A stretch of 64,000 nt of DNA, from contig BRON01000002.1 of the NCBI GenBank assembly GCA_024345305.1, forward strand, positions 1,426,001-1,490,000, read 5' to 3'. The notes below the pieces were generated by a model. It did no database searches, was not told the origin of the DNA, and was given only the letters and a program-made list of their open reading frames with translations. Below, one piece after another: positions 45,220 through 56,268 of the stretch; the first letter of the stretch is position 1; the number at the start of each line of letters is the position of its first letter. The translations under genes and the position numbers were made by a program. The DNA comes from Mrakia gelida (lineage: Eukaryota; Basidiomycota; Tremellomycetes; Cystofilobasidiales; Mrakiaceae).

Positions 45220-47179
45220 ATGGCTCCCACCAAGCGAAGATCCTCTCCCGGTCCTTCTTCCACCCAGCCCAAAAAGAGTGTCGCTTTCGGCGAGGGAAGC
45301 CGTCCTTCAGCTGCGGCCACGAACGAGGAAGGAATGGGAGAGCTCGAAGGAGTTGAGGACGACGAGTCTTCTGAGGGAGAGGTCGTCGATGACGACGACG
45401 AGGATAGCTCAGATGATGGAGATGATGATCGTGAGCAACTTTTTTTCAAGATTTTTGGAAAGAAGCAGCTTCAGGTGAGCTCGAAACGCCTTGCTGACCT
45501 CTCCTCCCTCCCTTCCCTTTCAATTTCCAGACATGCACGTCGACCAGGCCGTCGAGGACGAGGATCCCGTCGAGGCTGCTCCCGAACCCTACCTCCCCAC
45601 CTCTCGTCCCCTCGAGAAGGATGAGATCCTCGAGCCTGATCAGTCCGTCTACGAGATGCTTCACCGAATGAACGTGCAGTGGCCCTGCCTATCGTTCGAC
45701 GTCCTCAGGGCGAGTCTTCTCGTCCTCCTCTTTCTCGGTTCTTTCTCTACAAAAAGAGCTGACTCAGATCTTCTTCGTGCTATTTAGGACTCGCTCGGAG
45801 ACGAGAGGAGGAAGTTCCCTCACACCGCCTACGTCGTTACTGGTTCGTTCAGCCCTCCCTCCCTCCCTTCACTCGCTCGTCGCGTCTCTCGGGCTCAATT
45901 TTTTCTCTCGTTCGTACCTCCCCTTCTGCGAATCCACAGGAACCCAAGCCGATACCTCTGCCAACAACGAGGTTCTCGTCATGAAGATGGGAGGCATGCA
46001 TCGAACTCAACACGACGATGGTGAGCTCGAACCTCCTCCTTTTCGCGTCGCGTTTCCTCCCTCCTCCTTTTCTGACTCCTCCTCCCTCCCTTCGCTTTTC
46101 AGACGAGTCCGACGCCGAGTCCGAAGGATCCGACGACGTCGACGACGATGCCTTCCTCGAGTTCCGATCCATCCCTCACGTCGGAACCGTCAACCGAATC
46201 CGAGCCCAACCTCTCCCTCTCACCACCTCCTCCCTCCCTCCCGTCAACGTCCCTTACCACACCGCCACCATGTCCGAAACCGGATCCGTCCACATCTTTG
46301 ACGTCCGACCTCTCATCGAAGCCCTCGACGTTCCAGGCTACGTTCTTCCTCCCTCCTCCAAACGACCCGTCCACACCATCACCAACCACGGTCGAGCGGA
46401 GGGTTACGCTCTCGATTGGGCTGGAGCCACCACCCCTGGAGAAGGACTTCGACTCGTTACCGGAGACGTTCACTCCAAGATCTACCTCACGACGAGCACG
46501 GAGAGCGGGTGGGCGACGGGGGAGAAGAGCTTCACGGGTCACACCGACTCGGTCGAGGACCTGCAGTGGAGTCCGAGCGAGAGGACCGTCTTCGCTTCGT
46601 GTTCGGCGGATAGGAGTATCAGGATCTGGGATGTGAGGCAGAAGGGGAGGAAGAACGTCGTTGCGTTGGAGGGGGCGCACGAGGGAGATGTGAACGTCAT
46701 CAGTTGGAACAAGGGGACGGGATACCTGTTGGTTTCGGGAGGAGACGAGGGAGCGTTGAAGGTTTGGGATCTGAGGAACTTCAAGGGGTCAGTTCGCGTC
46801 CTCCATCTCTTTCACTCTTCTCCTAGACCTCTTCGCTGACCCTCTCATTCGTTCTCTCAGTGCTGCCGGTCCTACACCCTCGCCCGTCGCCGAATTCAAC
46901 TGGCACAAAACCCCCATCACCTCCGTCTCCTGGCACCCTACCGAAACCTCCATCTTCGCCGCCGCCGCCGCCGAGGGAACCGTCACACTCTGGGATCTGT
47001 CGGTCGAGCAGGACGAGGACGAGGCGGGAGAGGGAGAGGAGCTCGACGTTCCGTCGCAGCTTCTGTTCGAGCATCACCAGGACGACGCGAAGGAGGTCAA
47101 GTTCTTGCCTCAGATCCCCGGAGCTTGTGTTAGCACTGGAGCTGGAGGATTCCACTGCTTTAAAACTATATCTGTTTGA
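45220..47179 (+). CDS. RRB1: WD40 ribosome assembly protein Rrb1/GRWD1
   Basis: Rrb1 is the dedicated chaperone of ribosomal protein Rpl3 in 60S assembly. The protein starts [20 protein letters not shown]. An acidic tract ([16 protein letters not shown]) follows, then the conserved [20 protein letters not shown] and [19 protein letters not shown] that open the GRWD1/Rrb1/RbAp48-type N-terminal helix. Next come [20 protein letters not shown] and WD repeats: [70 protein letters not shown] and [20 protein letters not shown]. It ends [16 protein letters not shown] 47177-47179, the usual C-terminus. About six exons. Length of roughly 500 residues is normal. Confidence 0.95.
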
Positions 47180-47493
47180 TTTCGACGTTTCTATAGATCT
47201 CGTTCGACCTTCTCGCGACCCTCGGCTCGACAAGAAAGCTCGCGCTCGTCGCGTCGGTTGCTGACCTCGTTTTCCTCTCAGATAAACATCCTCAGCACTT
47301 CGTCCTCCTCTTCTCGACGACCAGGAGAGTCGAATGGTGCGATCTCGAACCCGGGATCAGCAAAAAATACAAAATGTAGACAAACGCAGCGCGGCGCCGA
47401 GGAGATCTCTCCCTCTCTCCCTCCTCTCTCGCTCTCGCTCCAACCTCCACCCTCCTCCCTTCCCTTCCAATCCCCTTCCTTCTTTTTCCTCAG
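47180..47493. other. Intergenic region between RRB1 and the next plus-strand gene
   Basis: 314 bp. It is CT-rich from about 47400, ending in a YAG-like cctcag directly before an ATG. It probably combines the RRB1 3' end and the next promoter. Nothing else is seen. Confidence 0.5.
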
Positions 47494-49862
47494 ATGGGGC
47501 CTAAGAAGAACAGGTCTGCGTGAGTCTCTTTCCCCCTCTCTCCCCTTCCCCTTCTCTCTTCCCTCCTTTCCCCTCTCGAGAGCGAGTCCATCTTCACTCG
47601 CTCGCCACTCGCCACCCTTCCTCTCCCAGCGATGGGCGAAGCTCCTCCCTCCTTCCTCGAAGCATCCACCTTCCTCTCTCCACCACCCACTCTCAGAGTG
47701 CTCACCTACAGACACTGACCTTCTCTCTCTTCCCTTTTCATCCTTCTCCCGACAGTCCTATCGCTGCATCCGGGTCAAGTCAGTCGCCTTCTTTTCCCTC
47801 TCCCTCCTCCCTCGCTCCTTCCGCCGCTGACGCTTCCTCTTCCTTCGTTCTTTGCAGCCGATGAACCCTGGATCGCTTACGCCAAGTACAAGTTCAAGTT
47901 CCCTCCCAGAAAGAAGACGACGAGTGGATTTAAACCAAAGGGCGGACCAGGCGTCGTGAACGGAGTTCCTCGTCCCAATGCAGACCTCTATCCCATCCCG
48001 GAGACTCATTGGAAGAAGTTGAACAAGAACAAGAAGAGACATGACGACCCTGATGACGAGGTAAGCACATCTTTCTCGTTCAGGCATCGAAGGGAAGAGA
48101 AGGTGAAGAGGAGGAAAGCTCGCGCGTTCGAAGATCGACCACCTCCTGCTTTGGACGTGCTTGCGCTGACTTCTCCCTGTCCCTTCCTCTCGTCCTTCTC
48201 TCTCGCAGTTCACTCTCGATTCTTATGATCTCGAGGTCTACGACGAAATGGTCATCCACCAGAACTTCTACAATGTGTGGTGCACTCGATGGGTGAGCTT
48301 TCCTTCGGCTTAATCTCCTCCTCGCGTTCCCCTGCTGACTCTCCTTTCCTTTGTTCTACATCTTCTTTCGACGAATAGCAAAACGCCAACGACTACGAGA
48401 CTCCTTCCAGGATCGCCAACAAGGAGACTCGAGAGAAAGGCAAAGAGCCCGATGTACGTCTCGACTTCCTCGTCTCGCTCGATCTCCTCGTCTTCTCGCC
48501 CGCTCGTCCTCTCGCTGACTTCGTTCTTCTTCTTCCGACAGGCTACCGACGAGGACCGTGAGACCTACCAGAACTTGAAGGACCATCAAAACACGACCAA
48601 GAGGGATCACTACGCCGACGTGAGTTCTTCGCTTGCTCTCTCGACGAACTTCAAATCTCGACGCGTCGACGAGTTACTGACCGTGGTCTTTCTTCTCTCG
48701 CCCTTCTTTCGATCTCAGGTCAAGAAGAACGATGTCGAGGTCTACAACAAGATCAGAAGTTGGACCACACCCGAAGCAAACGCGAAAGTTCGTCCCTCTT
48801 TTCCTCCCTCTCTCCTTCGACCTTGTCGCCGTTCGTCAACCTTCGTCGCGTCGTTTCCCAGTCAAGGAGGAAACTTCTCGGCGTGAGTTTTCCTCCTCAC
48901 CTGCATCACTCCTCTCCCTTGCACGTGCTCTGACGCTTTCTTCTTCGTTCCTCCCACAGCTCGTCGCTCAGGAGGCTGTCACCGCTCTCCAAGACGAAAA
49001 TCACAGAAGGGCTCTCCAGGTCAGTTTCGCTTGCGACCTACTTCTCCTTCTCTCTTCTTTTCGAGAAACGCGGGACTGATCGTTGCTCGTTCTTCTTCGC
49101 CCACTCAGAACCAGCCTCCTCTCTCGGACGAATCCGCTATCGATTTCCTCGCTTCCCAGGAAGTCGGTCCTTTCACCGAGAAGCGAAAGGTGCGCGGACC
49201 TTTCTCTCTCCTTCGGCGACTCACCTCGCCCTCTCACCCTTCTCCCACTTTCTTTCCTCAGCTCCGAGTCGCCTCCGGTCGAGCGAGGAACCGATCCAAG
49301 AAGGCTAAGGTCCAGGTTAGTGAATTTTGCCCTGCCTTCCACGTCCTCGCGCGCGAGCTGACCTCTCGACGCTCGTCTTCGCAGGCCGAGTCCGCTTCGT
49401 CGTCGAAGCAACGAGCAGCCGCTCTTCTCTCCTCCGTCACCGACGAAGACTTGGACTTCGGAGACTCGGGAGATGAGGGAGACGTCGACCATGCCATTCA
49501 GATCGAGGTGAGCTCCAGCCCTTCGCTTTCGTTCGTTAAGCTTCAGCTCGTCGAACTGACCCCCTCTTCGTCCCCACCTCTCGCAGGCGACCCAATTCGC
49601 GACGGACCTCAAGGAGCAGCTTCACGCTCTCGTCGATGGTTCCGATGTTCGTTCTTCCCTCTTCCCTTTTCCTTTCGAGCTCGTGCACACATGCTAACTT
49701 CGCCGGCGCTGGTTTCGCCAACAGCTTCTCTCGAACATCGATCAATTTGACGCCGACCTTGGATCCGCCGAAGACGAGGAGGAGCAGCTCTTGGAGGGAG
49801 AGGGATCCGAGGAGGAGCAGTTCTCGGAGGGAGGAGGAGACGAGGAGGGACAGGAGGTTTGA
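47494..49862 (+). CDS. Unrecognised, very intron-dense nuclear-type protein
   Basis: I do not recognise the family. The start MGPKKNRSA (47494) joins in phase through a 23-nt exon to TDEPWIAYAKYKFKFPPRKK and then GFKPKGGPGVVNGVPRPNAD. Further exons encode FTLDSYDLEVYDEMVIHQNF, QNANDYETPSRIANKETREK, ATDEDRETYQNLKDHQNTTK, VKKNDVEVYNKIRSWTTPEA, NQPPLSDESAIDFLASQEVG, LRVASGRARNRSKKAKVQ and SSVTDEDLDFGDSGDEGDV. It ends in an acidic tail, EEEQFSEGGGDEEGQEV, TGA 49860-49862. At least twelve introns interrupt about 420 codons, so exons average near 100 nt. Basic RARNRSKKAK and acidic C-terminus suggest a nuclear or chromatin-associated protein (inference). Confidence 0.65.
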
Positions 49863-50317
49863 GTGTGAGTCGTTCGCTTCCTTCGCCTCGCGAGTTCGTC
49901 GACGCGTCGTGCCCTCGCCTGACCTCGCTCTCTCTCTCTCTCGGGTTTCCTTCGCAGATCACAAGCATCGACGGGTACTTCCAGCTTACCATAGTGCACC
50001 TGTCTTCCAACTCATCTCTTCGTCCTTCGTTTTCGTTTCGTTCGTGGGTTGAATGCCTTTGATGGTGGTCGCGGAGGTTGCCTTGCACGTTTCTTTCTCA
50101 TTTCTTTTTTTTTCGAGTTTACGATAGTCTAGTGCCATGTCTCATCTCTGTTCGCGCAAAGAAATCTCGACCCTCTGAAAAACGCGAGAACGTGCGAAGG
50201 GAGCGACGCGGTCGAACAGGAGTTCGACGCGACGGATTTTGGCGAGCGCGAGCTCGAACTTGTTTTCCCTCAAATTGATCTTTCCTCCACCCCCCCCAAA
50301 CCAAGTCGCTATCAAAC
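49863..50317. other. Intergenic region, possibly with a 3'-UTR intron
   Basis: Directly after the upstream stop, gtgtgagtcg and a downstream ctgacctcg...cgcag (near 49957) look like a donor, branch site and acceptor, so the upstream gene may have a spliced 3' UTR. A nine-T run lies near 50107. The rest leads into the next start at 50318. Confidence 0.4.
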
Positions 50318-52754
50318 ATGAGCTCCGCTGTTCCTCAAACCGGCTCGAGGGATCCGAAGGAGAAGAGGAAGAGGGTTGAGGGGGAGGGTGGAGATCGAGG
50401 TGGAGATCAGGATCAGAAGGTGAGTCTCGCGCTCGTTCGAGGGAAGGGAGAAGCTTCGAAGGAGCTGGGACGCGAAGTTTAATCTGGGAAACACGAGCCG
50501 TGAATGGTGGATGGTGGAGATGTCGAAGGCTCAAGATGGAGAGAGAAGAGGGGGGAGAGGGAGGGAGGACGAGAAGAGGGAGGGGGAGGAGGAGGAAGAC
50601 GACTTACATATCTCTCTTTTCAAACACTCGATGGCTAGAGTCTGATCATCGAAGCTGATCGTTCCTTCCTGTCTCTGTATATCTCCTCCAGAAGAAGACG
50701 AAACTCGACCGTCAGGATCCCTTCTCGACCCCCGCGGCGGAGGTCAGCTCAATCCTCTCTTCCTTCTCGTCGTCGAACGTCTTCCCTTCCCTCCTTCTCA
50801 CTCCCTCCCCCATCACCTCGACTTCTCGTACTTTCGATCTCCCTCCTAGGCCCAGCAATCGACTTCCGTCCTCAAGAGTTCTTACATCTCCTCCCAAGCC
50901 CACGAAAAAGTGAGTTCTTCCTCGGTTGGGCTTCGCCTCGAGCTCACATCTTCCTTCTCCTTCTCCTTCCTCCTCCCTTCCTTCCCTTCACTATGCTCCC
51001 CGGCCAACGTCTCGACTCCTTTCAGATTCAATTCACTGACTCAAGCTCTTCTCATCCACGCTGCCAACTTCGTCTTCTCTCAGCCCACTACAGCTTCCAA
51101 AGCAGCGAACTCGAGATCGGCTGGTCCGCCTCCCACCACCTCCTCCTCCTCCAACTCCAACTCTGCTAGCCAAAAGCCCGTCAACGCCGCCGTCGGAGGA
51201 GGATCTATCTCACGAGGAGGGAATCAGACGTCTGGAGGCTCAGTCGCAGGCGGGTCTGGGATCGAGCGAAAAGTTGAGGCGTCGAAAGGAGTGAGTCGAC
51301 GCATGAGTCCCTTCTGCCCTCGCGTCGTGCTCGAGCTCATCAACCTCTCTCGTTTCACTCCTCCCGTACAGTTCAACTACACCAAGTTCACTTCTACTGC
51401 TAAGACCGCTGGCTTCACCGCCTGGGAAGCTAGTACGTCCGCTTCCATCTCGTCCTCTCTTCTTCCTTTGGGCATCTCGTTGTCTTCGTCCCATGCTGAC
51501 TCTCCCTCTTCTCTGTTGTCTCTCGTTCGTGTAGTTCAACAGAATCTCAGACTAGCTACACCCGAAGAGCGACGCGCCTTCGAGGCTGGTGAGGCTGCTC
51601 CCCAGGATTTCTTCTGGTGTCCGTCGATCTGTCGAGAGAGCGGGGTGAGTCGTCGAACGTCGAATTCTCATCGCGCGTCTATCCGCTCGCTAGAAACTGA
51701 CTCTGCTCTATCCTTTTTCCCCTTCTGCTTCCTCAGGACTCGGTTCTCTTCGCTCGACAAGGCTCCGAGGAGAGATCTATTGCCCTCGAGCCTCAGATCT
51801 ACGTTCAGACGGTCCTCGCCGTGCTTCGAACCAAGTTCGCGAAGAGCAAACTCATCATCCTTCCCTTCGCGTATCAAACCTCTGCGCTGGACGTTACGTG
51901 GACGAAGTGAGTTCCTGCCGTCTTCCTGCCCTCCTCAACCCATCAATAACCGTATCCTTCTCGACTCTCTTCTTCAGATGGGACCTCGCTCCCGACGAGC
52001 TCGACATCGAGATCTTCGTTCGACATTCTGGACTCATCAAGATCCTCGTGACGATTGGAGATGTGGGTGAGTCTACTCTTAGCTCTTCGTGACTCGTTCG
52101 AGACCTCAGAGCCTGACCTATTACTCTGTTCGTCCCGCTGCAGTCCTCACCTCGACTCCCAGCGAGCTTCAAGATCTCGTCGTCAACCATCCTCCCACCG
52201 ACAACGACCTGCCCCATCCCATCTTCCACTCGGACACCACGCTCATCATCGCTCCCAAAGACTCGACCTCGACCCCGAACACCCTCTCTCTTCGCATCCT
52301 CAAGTCTCTCGCGAGTCTCGGTCAATCCTATCTCGATGCTCGACTCGACCTCCAGGACGCGACGGTTCTCATGCAGAAGAAGGCCGAGGACGTCACTTCC
52401 ACAGAGGTGGTCGAGCAGGGCATGAAGGATCTTGCGGCGATCTCGGTGGCGAAGGGGAGAGCGTTGCGAGAGCTGGAGGAGGGCGAGTGGGGAAGAGCGA
52501 AAAGGAGTCACCCAAACGAAACTCGACACATCCGCCTCCTCTCGAACGGTCACCTGACCCGATCCCAGCAATCATCCACGCCTACCATCTTCAACAACGT
52601 CGAGGATCCCAACCAGATGCACCGACGACGAGCAAATCCGAAAGGACTCGACACAACCCAGCCGAAGATGATGATCGCGAGGGAGATCTTTTGGAAGTGG
52701 TGGGGAGACGGGGAGTGGGACGAGAAGCTTGCGAAGGTGAAGGAGAGGAAGTAG
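50318..52754 (+). CDS. Unrecognised conserved-looking protein
   Basis: No family is recognised. The start is MSSAVPQTGSRDPKEKRKRV. A charged region (GEGGDRGGDQDQK) and KKTKLDRQDPFSTPAAE follow, then a helical LTQALLIHAANFVFSQPTTA and a Ser/Gly-rich linker. More ordered exons follow: FNYTKFTSTAKTAGFTAWEA, NLRLATPEERRAFEAGEAAP (with FFWCPSICRESG), RSIALEPQIYVQTVLAVLRT and KFAKSKLIILPFAYQTSALD, then WDLAPDELDIEIFVRHSGLI. The final exon holds PNTLSLRILKSLASLGQSYL and a charged C-terminus, REIFWKWWGDGEWDEKLAKV, TAG 52752-52754. An unusually long intron (about 270 nt, 50420-50690) lies near the start. The alternation of ordered helices and linkers supports coding, but the role is unknown. Confidence 0.6.
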
Positions 52755-53264
52755 TCTAAGCATTGATCTTGTTCGTTTTTGTCTCTCGTCTCGTCGCTTT
52801 TGCTTTCTGGATTGCTCGACGCGTCGCTCGACGAGAAAGGAGGGGTTTTGGCTTGCTTCGCTTTGCTTTTAGTTGATTTGCTTTCTGATCTGATGTTAGG
52901 ATCTCTTAGCTGCTGGTCTACGCGAGAGCACTCGTAAAGCGACTGGAAAGGAGGAAGACGGCTCGATGGAGACGAGGGGAGAGCGGACATCGACGACGCG
53001 TCGAGGTTTGAGCGAGGAGTCCCATTCGCCAAAGGATTCCCTCTACTGCCTTCTGGCCATTTACATAAGTATCATTATCTAGATATATGCTTTCTTCGTC
53101 AAGCTGGTCGGTCGGGCGAACGTCTTTCCCGTTCAATGGTGACGACGCGTCGACTCGAAGCAAACGCGGACGACGCGATGCAGCTCTTCCCAACTGATGA
53201 GATCTACTCTGCACGTCCAATGCCATACAACGGTCCACTTAAAAAAGGTAATATGAAGACTAGA
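52755..53264. other. Convergent intergenic region, relatively AT-rich
   Basis: 510 bp between two 3' ends. It is less GC-rich than neighbours (tacataagtatcattatc near 53060) and holds three GACGCGTC palindromes (near 52819, 52996 and 53145). No gene is visible. Confidence 0.55.
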
Positions 53265-54716
53265 CTAAACTACATCGTGGATCTCTCCTCTGATCCCCTC
53301 CTGCCGAACAGCCCAACTCTCGTTTTCTGGGCGACTCCGCTCCGTCGAGATTTCCCTCTTCCCCTTCCTCACTTCGCTTAGCTTCGGACTCGGCTCCTCT
53401 CCACCCTCCTCTTCTACCATCTCCTCCTCTCCTTCCTCCAGTAAGCCCACGGAAGACTCCATCCCCGTGCTGAACGTCCGTTGAGTCGGAGTCGACCTCT
53501 TCGACGTCGACGCGCCTGAGATCCCATCGTCCGCCTCGTTCGACGACGAAACGACCGTTCTGAGCGAAGGAGGCCTGTATCCACTTGGGAAGAGGGAAGC
53601 GACGAGACCGGCGAGGGGAGAGGCTGATTTCCGAAGGAAGGAGAACGAGACGGAGCGAGAGGGAGGAGTTGGACTCTCGGGAGAGGTGGGAGGTTGTGAC
53701 GAGTTGTGGGAGGGACGAGAGGTTCCGTGGGAGGAGTGACTTGTCCGAGGGACTTCGAGGGTTGGGTTGAAGGTAGAGATGTGTGAGATGTCGGAGAGGA
53801 GGTAGGGATCTGACGAGATCGTGTCGAGCGAGGAACGGTCGCGAGGACGCCCTCTGCTGGTGCTGCTTGACGGACTCGATCCCGTCTGCCAGGAAGGAAA
53901 ACGAAACGGGACATCTTTGTCAGACCTTCATCCGGCGTTCCATTCTCAGTTTGAGATGATATGGCTAACGTACCTCTCCTGATCCCTCAGCAACGCCGGC
54001 TGCCCTCATCTCGACATCATCGCCTCCTCTCGACCCGACTTCCTCCTCAACCGGTGCTGGATCGTCTCGATAGACCTCCCTCGTCCCTATGCCTTTCCAA
54101 CCCCCTACACCACTCGCTCTACGTCTTGTGCCTGGTCGGGTCCTCCTCCTGAAGCAGAAACACCAAACGCCTAATCCAGCGACGACGGCGAGACCGAGGA
54201 GGGCGAGGAGGATGGGAAGAGCCAGGGACGGCTTATTTCCTGAGCTCGACAAGGAAGCGACGCCGGAAGTCGGAGTACTCGTAGGTCGTGAGGTCGAAGA
54301 GGAGAAGAATGATGATATGCGAGATGAGGAGGTCCGTGAAGATGAATCAGACGAGGAGGAAGAGCGGCTTGGGAAAGGAAGACGGAGGAGGAGAGGAAGT
54401 GAGCTCGAGGTCAGCTTCTCGCTTCTTACTCGCACAACTGCAAGCTCCATGAGCAGTCCACAACTTCGAGAGATTCATCGGAAGTATACGCTCACCTGGA
54501 CGATGTTGATGATGAAGTTGCAGATGAAGAGGGGGTCGTTGTAGAAGTGAGAGTGCTCGAAAGGTGGGTTGAGGGAGGGGAGGGAGTCGACTCGACCGTT
54601 GCCGTTTCACCCGTCCTCCCATCGGTTTCGGTTAAGATTTGAGTCGAGGCTCGCACCTCCTCGCCTAGAGGAGGGCCGAGAGTAGTGGGACCAGGTAGAG
54701 GAGGTTCGAACGACAT
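53265..54716 (-). CDS. Ser/Thr-rich single-pass membrane protein, Mid2-like architecture
   Basis: Exons read in phase. MSFEPPLPGPTTLGPPLGEE (54716) is followed by a Ser/Thr-rich stalk (STLTSTTTPSSSATSSSTSS). A second exon continues RSSSSSDSSSRTSSSRISSF, then one membrane segment PSLALPILLALLGLAVVAGLGVWCFCF with a basic stop-transfer RRRTRPGTRRR. The last exon, from TGSSPSSSTSRGRPRDRSSL, is a Ser/Pro-rich cytosolic tail. It contains SDPYLLSDISHISTFNPTL and acidic EEGEEEMVEEEGGEEPSPK, and ends IRGEIHDVV, TAG. The layout resembles wall-stress sensors such as Mid2/Wsc, but no diagnostic extracellular domain is visible. A signal peptide is missing from this start. An upstream exon between 54824 and 55003 may supply the true N-terminus, with an alternative acceptor at about 54661. 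Confidence 0.6.
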
Positions 54717-55050
54717 GGGTGACGGGAGGGAAAGAGCGAAAGTTGGGAGCCGAATGAGATGAGCTCGAGGCGCTCTCGAGCCTCCCCCGAGCACTGCTTG
54801 GACTCGCTCACCGCCTTTCCTCCGATAAGGGTCACCTCGAGGACAGAAACTCGCTCGTGAAAGATCCGTAGAACAGCAGCAGCTAGAGGAGGAGAATAAT
54901 CGAGGACATAGGAAAGCTCCAGAGCAGGGCGCCGTTGAAAAAAGGCAGTCGCGTGCCGGCGACGACGCGTCTTGACGACAGCTCTCCTTCCACATCGAAG
55001 CATCTAGAGAGACGCATCAGCTCTAAGAAGGTCATCAGCGCATCTGCTAT

Positions 55051-56109
55051 CTACGAGTACATCCCCGAGAAGCTCTCCCGCTCTTCCTCTTCCGCCCTCT
55101 GTCGCGCGGCCTGATCCGTTGCTCCTCCTCCTCCTCCCTCTCCCGTCCCGAACATCGACTGAAGCATGTCCATCATCTGCTGCTGATTTGGAGGAAGAGA
55201 TGGAGATCCAGGGAAAGGTGGGTTGGAGGGTGTCGCAGGGCTGTCGGCGGGAGGTTGCTGTTGTTGAGAAAGGTCGCAGATGGAACGGCAAAGAGGGCAG
55301 GAGTTGGACTGAGGGAGACGAAGGCGAGGACGAAGAGTGTCAGCTCGAGCATAGAAAGGCAAAAGGAGAGACGAGGAGCTCACCTTGCTGAGCCATTTAG
55401 AGGCGTCTCGTCGACAGAAGAGATGGGAGCAGGAGCCGCTGATCTTGACGACACCGAGATTCTCTCTCGAAGTTGCAGGCGAATCCAGAGCGAGATGATG
55501 CTCTTCCTCGTCGACTAGAGTGAGGAGAGGCATCTGACAGATTCCACAGGACTCGTCTGGAAACGAACGAAGAGGAAGAAGCATTAGCGACGAGAGGAAG
55601 AAGGGACGCGCGGCGACGACACGACTCGAACGAACCCTCTTTGGCGAGTTCCTTGTGCGAGATGGAAGGTAGGCTGGAGATATAAGCGGCTGAAGCGCCT
55701 CGTTGACTCCTGTGAAGTCAAATAAAGGACTGGTCAGCGACCGAACGCTGGTGACGAGTCGAGAGCGTGGAGGGAAAGACGAGACGAGAGAAAGGAAGGA
55801 GGGAAAGGAAGCGAGCTCACCTCGTTCCCATTGCTCCAGCGAGCATCTCAACTACCCCGTCTCCCATCATACGTCTTCCATTCTCGTCTACGAGTACCAG
55901 CCTGCCGTCTGAGGCTTCCAGCTCGTCCAGTATCTCGTCTAGGGAGAGGGAGGGAGCTTCGAGGTCTGGAGAAGCGGTCGATGGATGATCGTCTTCGATT
56001 CAGGGAACAGAGGAACAGAGAGTGGGAAGGTCAGACGATGCGTTTCGGAGGAGAGCGCAGGGAGATTGAGAGCAAGGAGTTAGGATGGCTCACCTTCGTA
56101 GCTTGACAT
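55051..56109 (-). CDS. RING finger protein (putative E3 ubiquitin ligase) with an Asp ligand
   Basis: Five or more exons join in phase from MSSYEG (56109). They encode an acidic region LDEILDELEASDGRLVLVDE, NGRRMMGDGVVEMLAGAMGT, RSQRGASAAYISSLPSISHK and the RING. The RING starts DESCGICQMPLLTLVDEEEH. After a 33-residue loop it continues GSCSHLFCRRDASKWLSK, then across an intron SNSCPLCRSICDL. The pattern is C-x2-C, C-x-H, x2-C, x2-D and C-x2-C, so the sixth zinc ligand is Asp instead of Cys. The C-terminus is Pro/Gln/Gly-rich with MMDMLQSMFGTGEGGGGGA and ends SFSGMYS, TAG 55053-55051. E3 activity is inferred from the fold only. Confidence 0.82.
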
Positions 56110-56268
56110 TTTCTTGGAGCTTGTTGTAGTTAGGAGGGAAGGACGTGAGCGCTTGAGCATGAGGATCTCCACGAGCCTCTCCTTTCCCCGAGCAAAGTGA
56201 CGGAGGTCGTCCGACCCCTTCTTTCGACTAGCTGGATTCCAACCACAACAGACTCTAAAAAGACCCGA

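Noticed and set aside
50142..50534. 130-residue minus-strand frame near 50.3 kb
   Set aside because: It runs antisense to the first exon and intron of the plus-strand gene, is low complexity and has no splice support.
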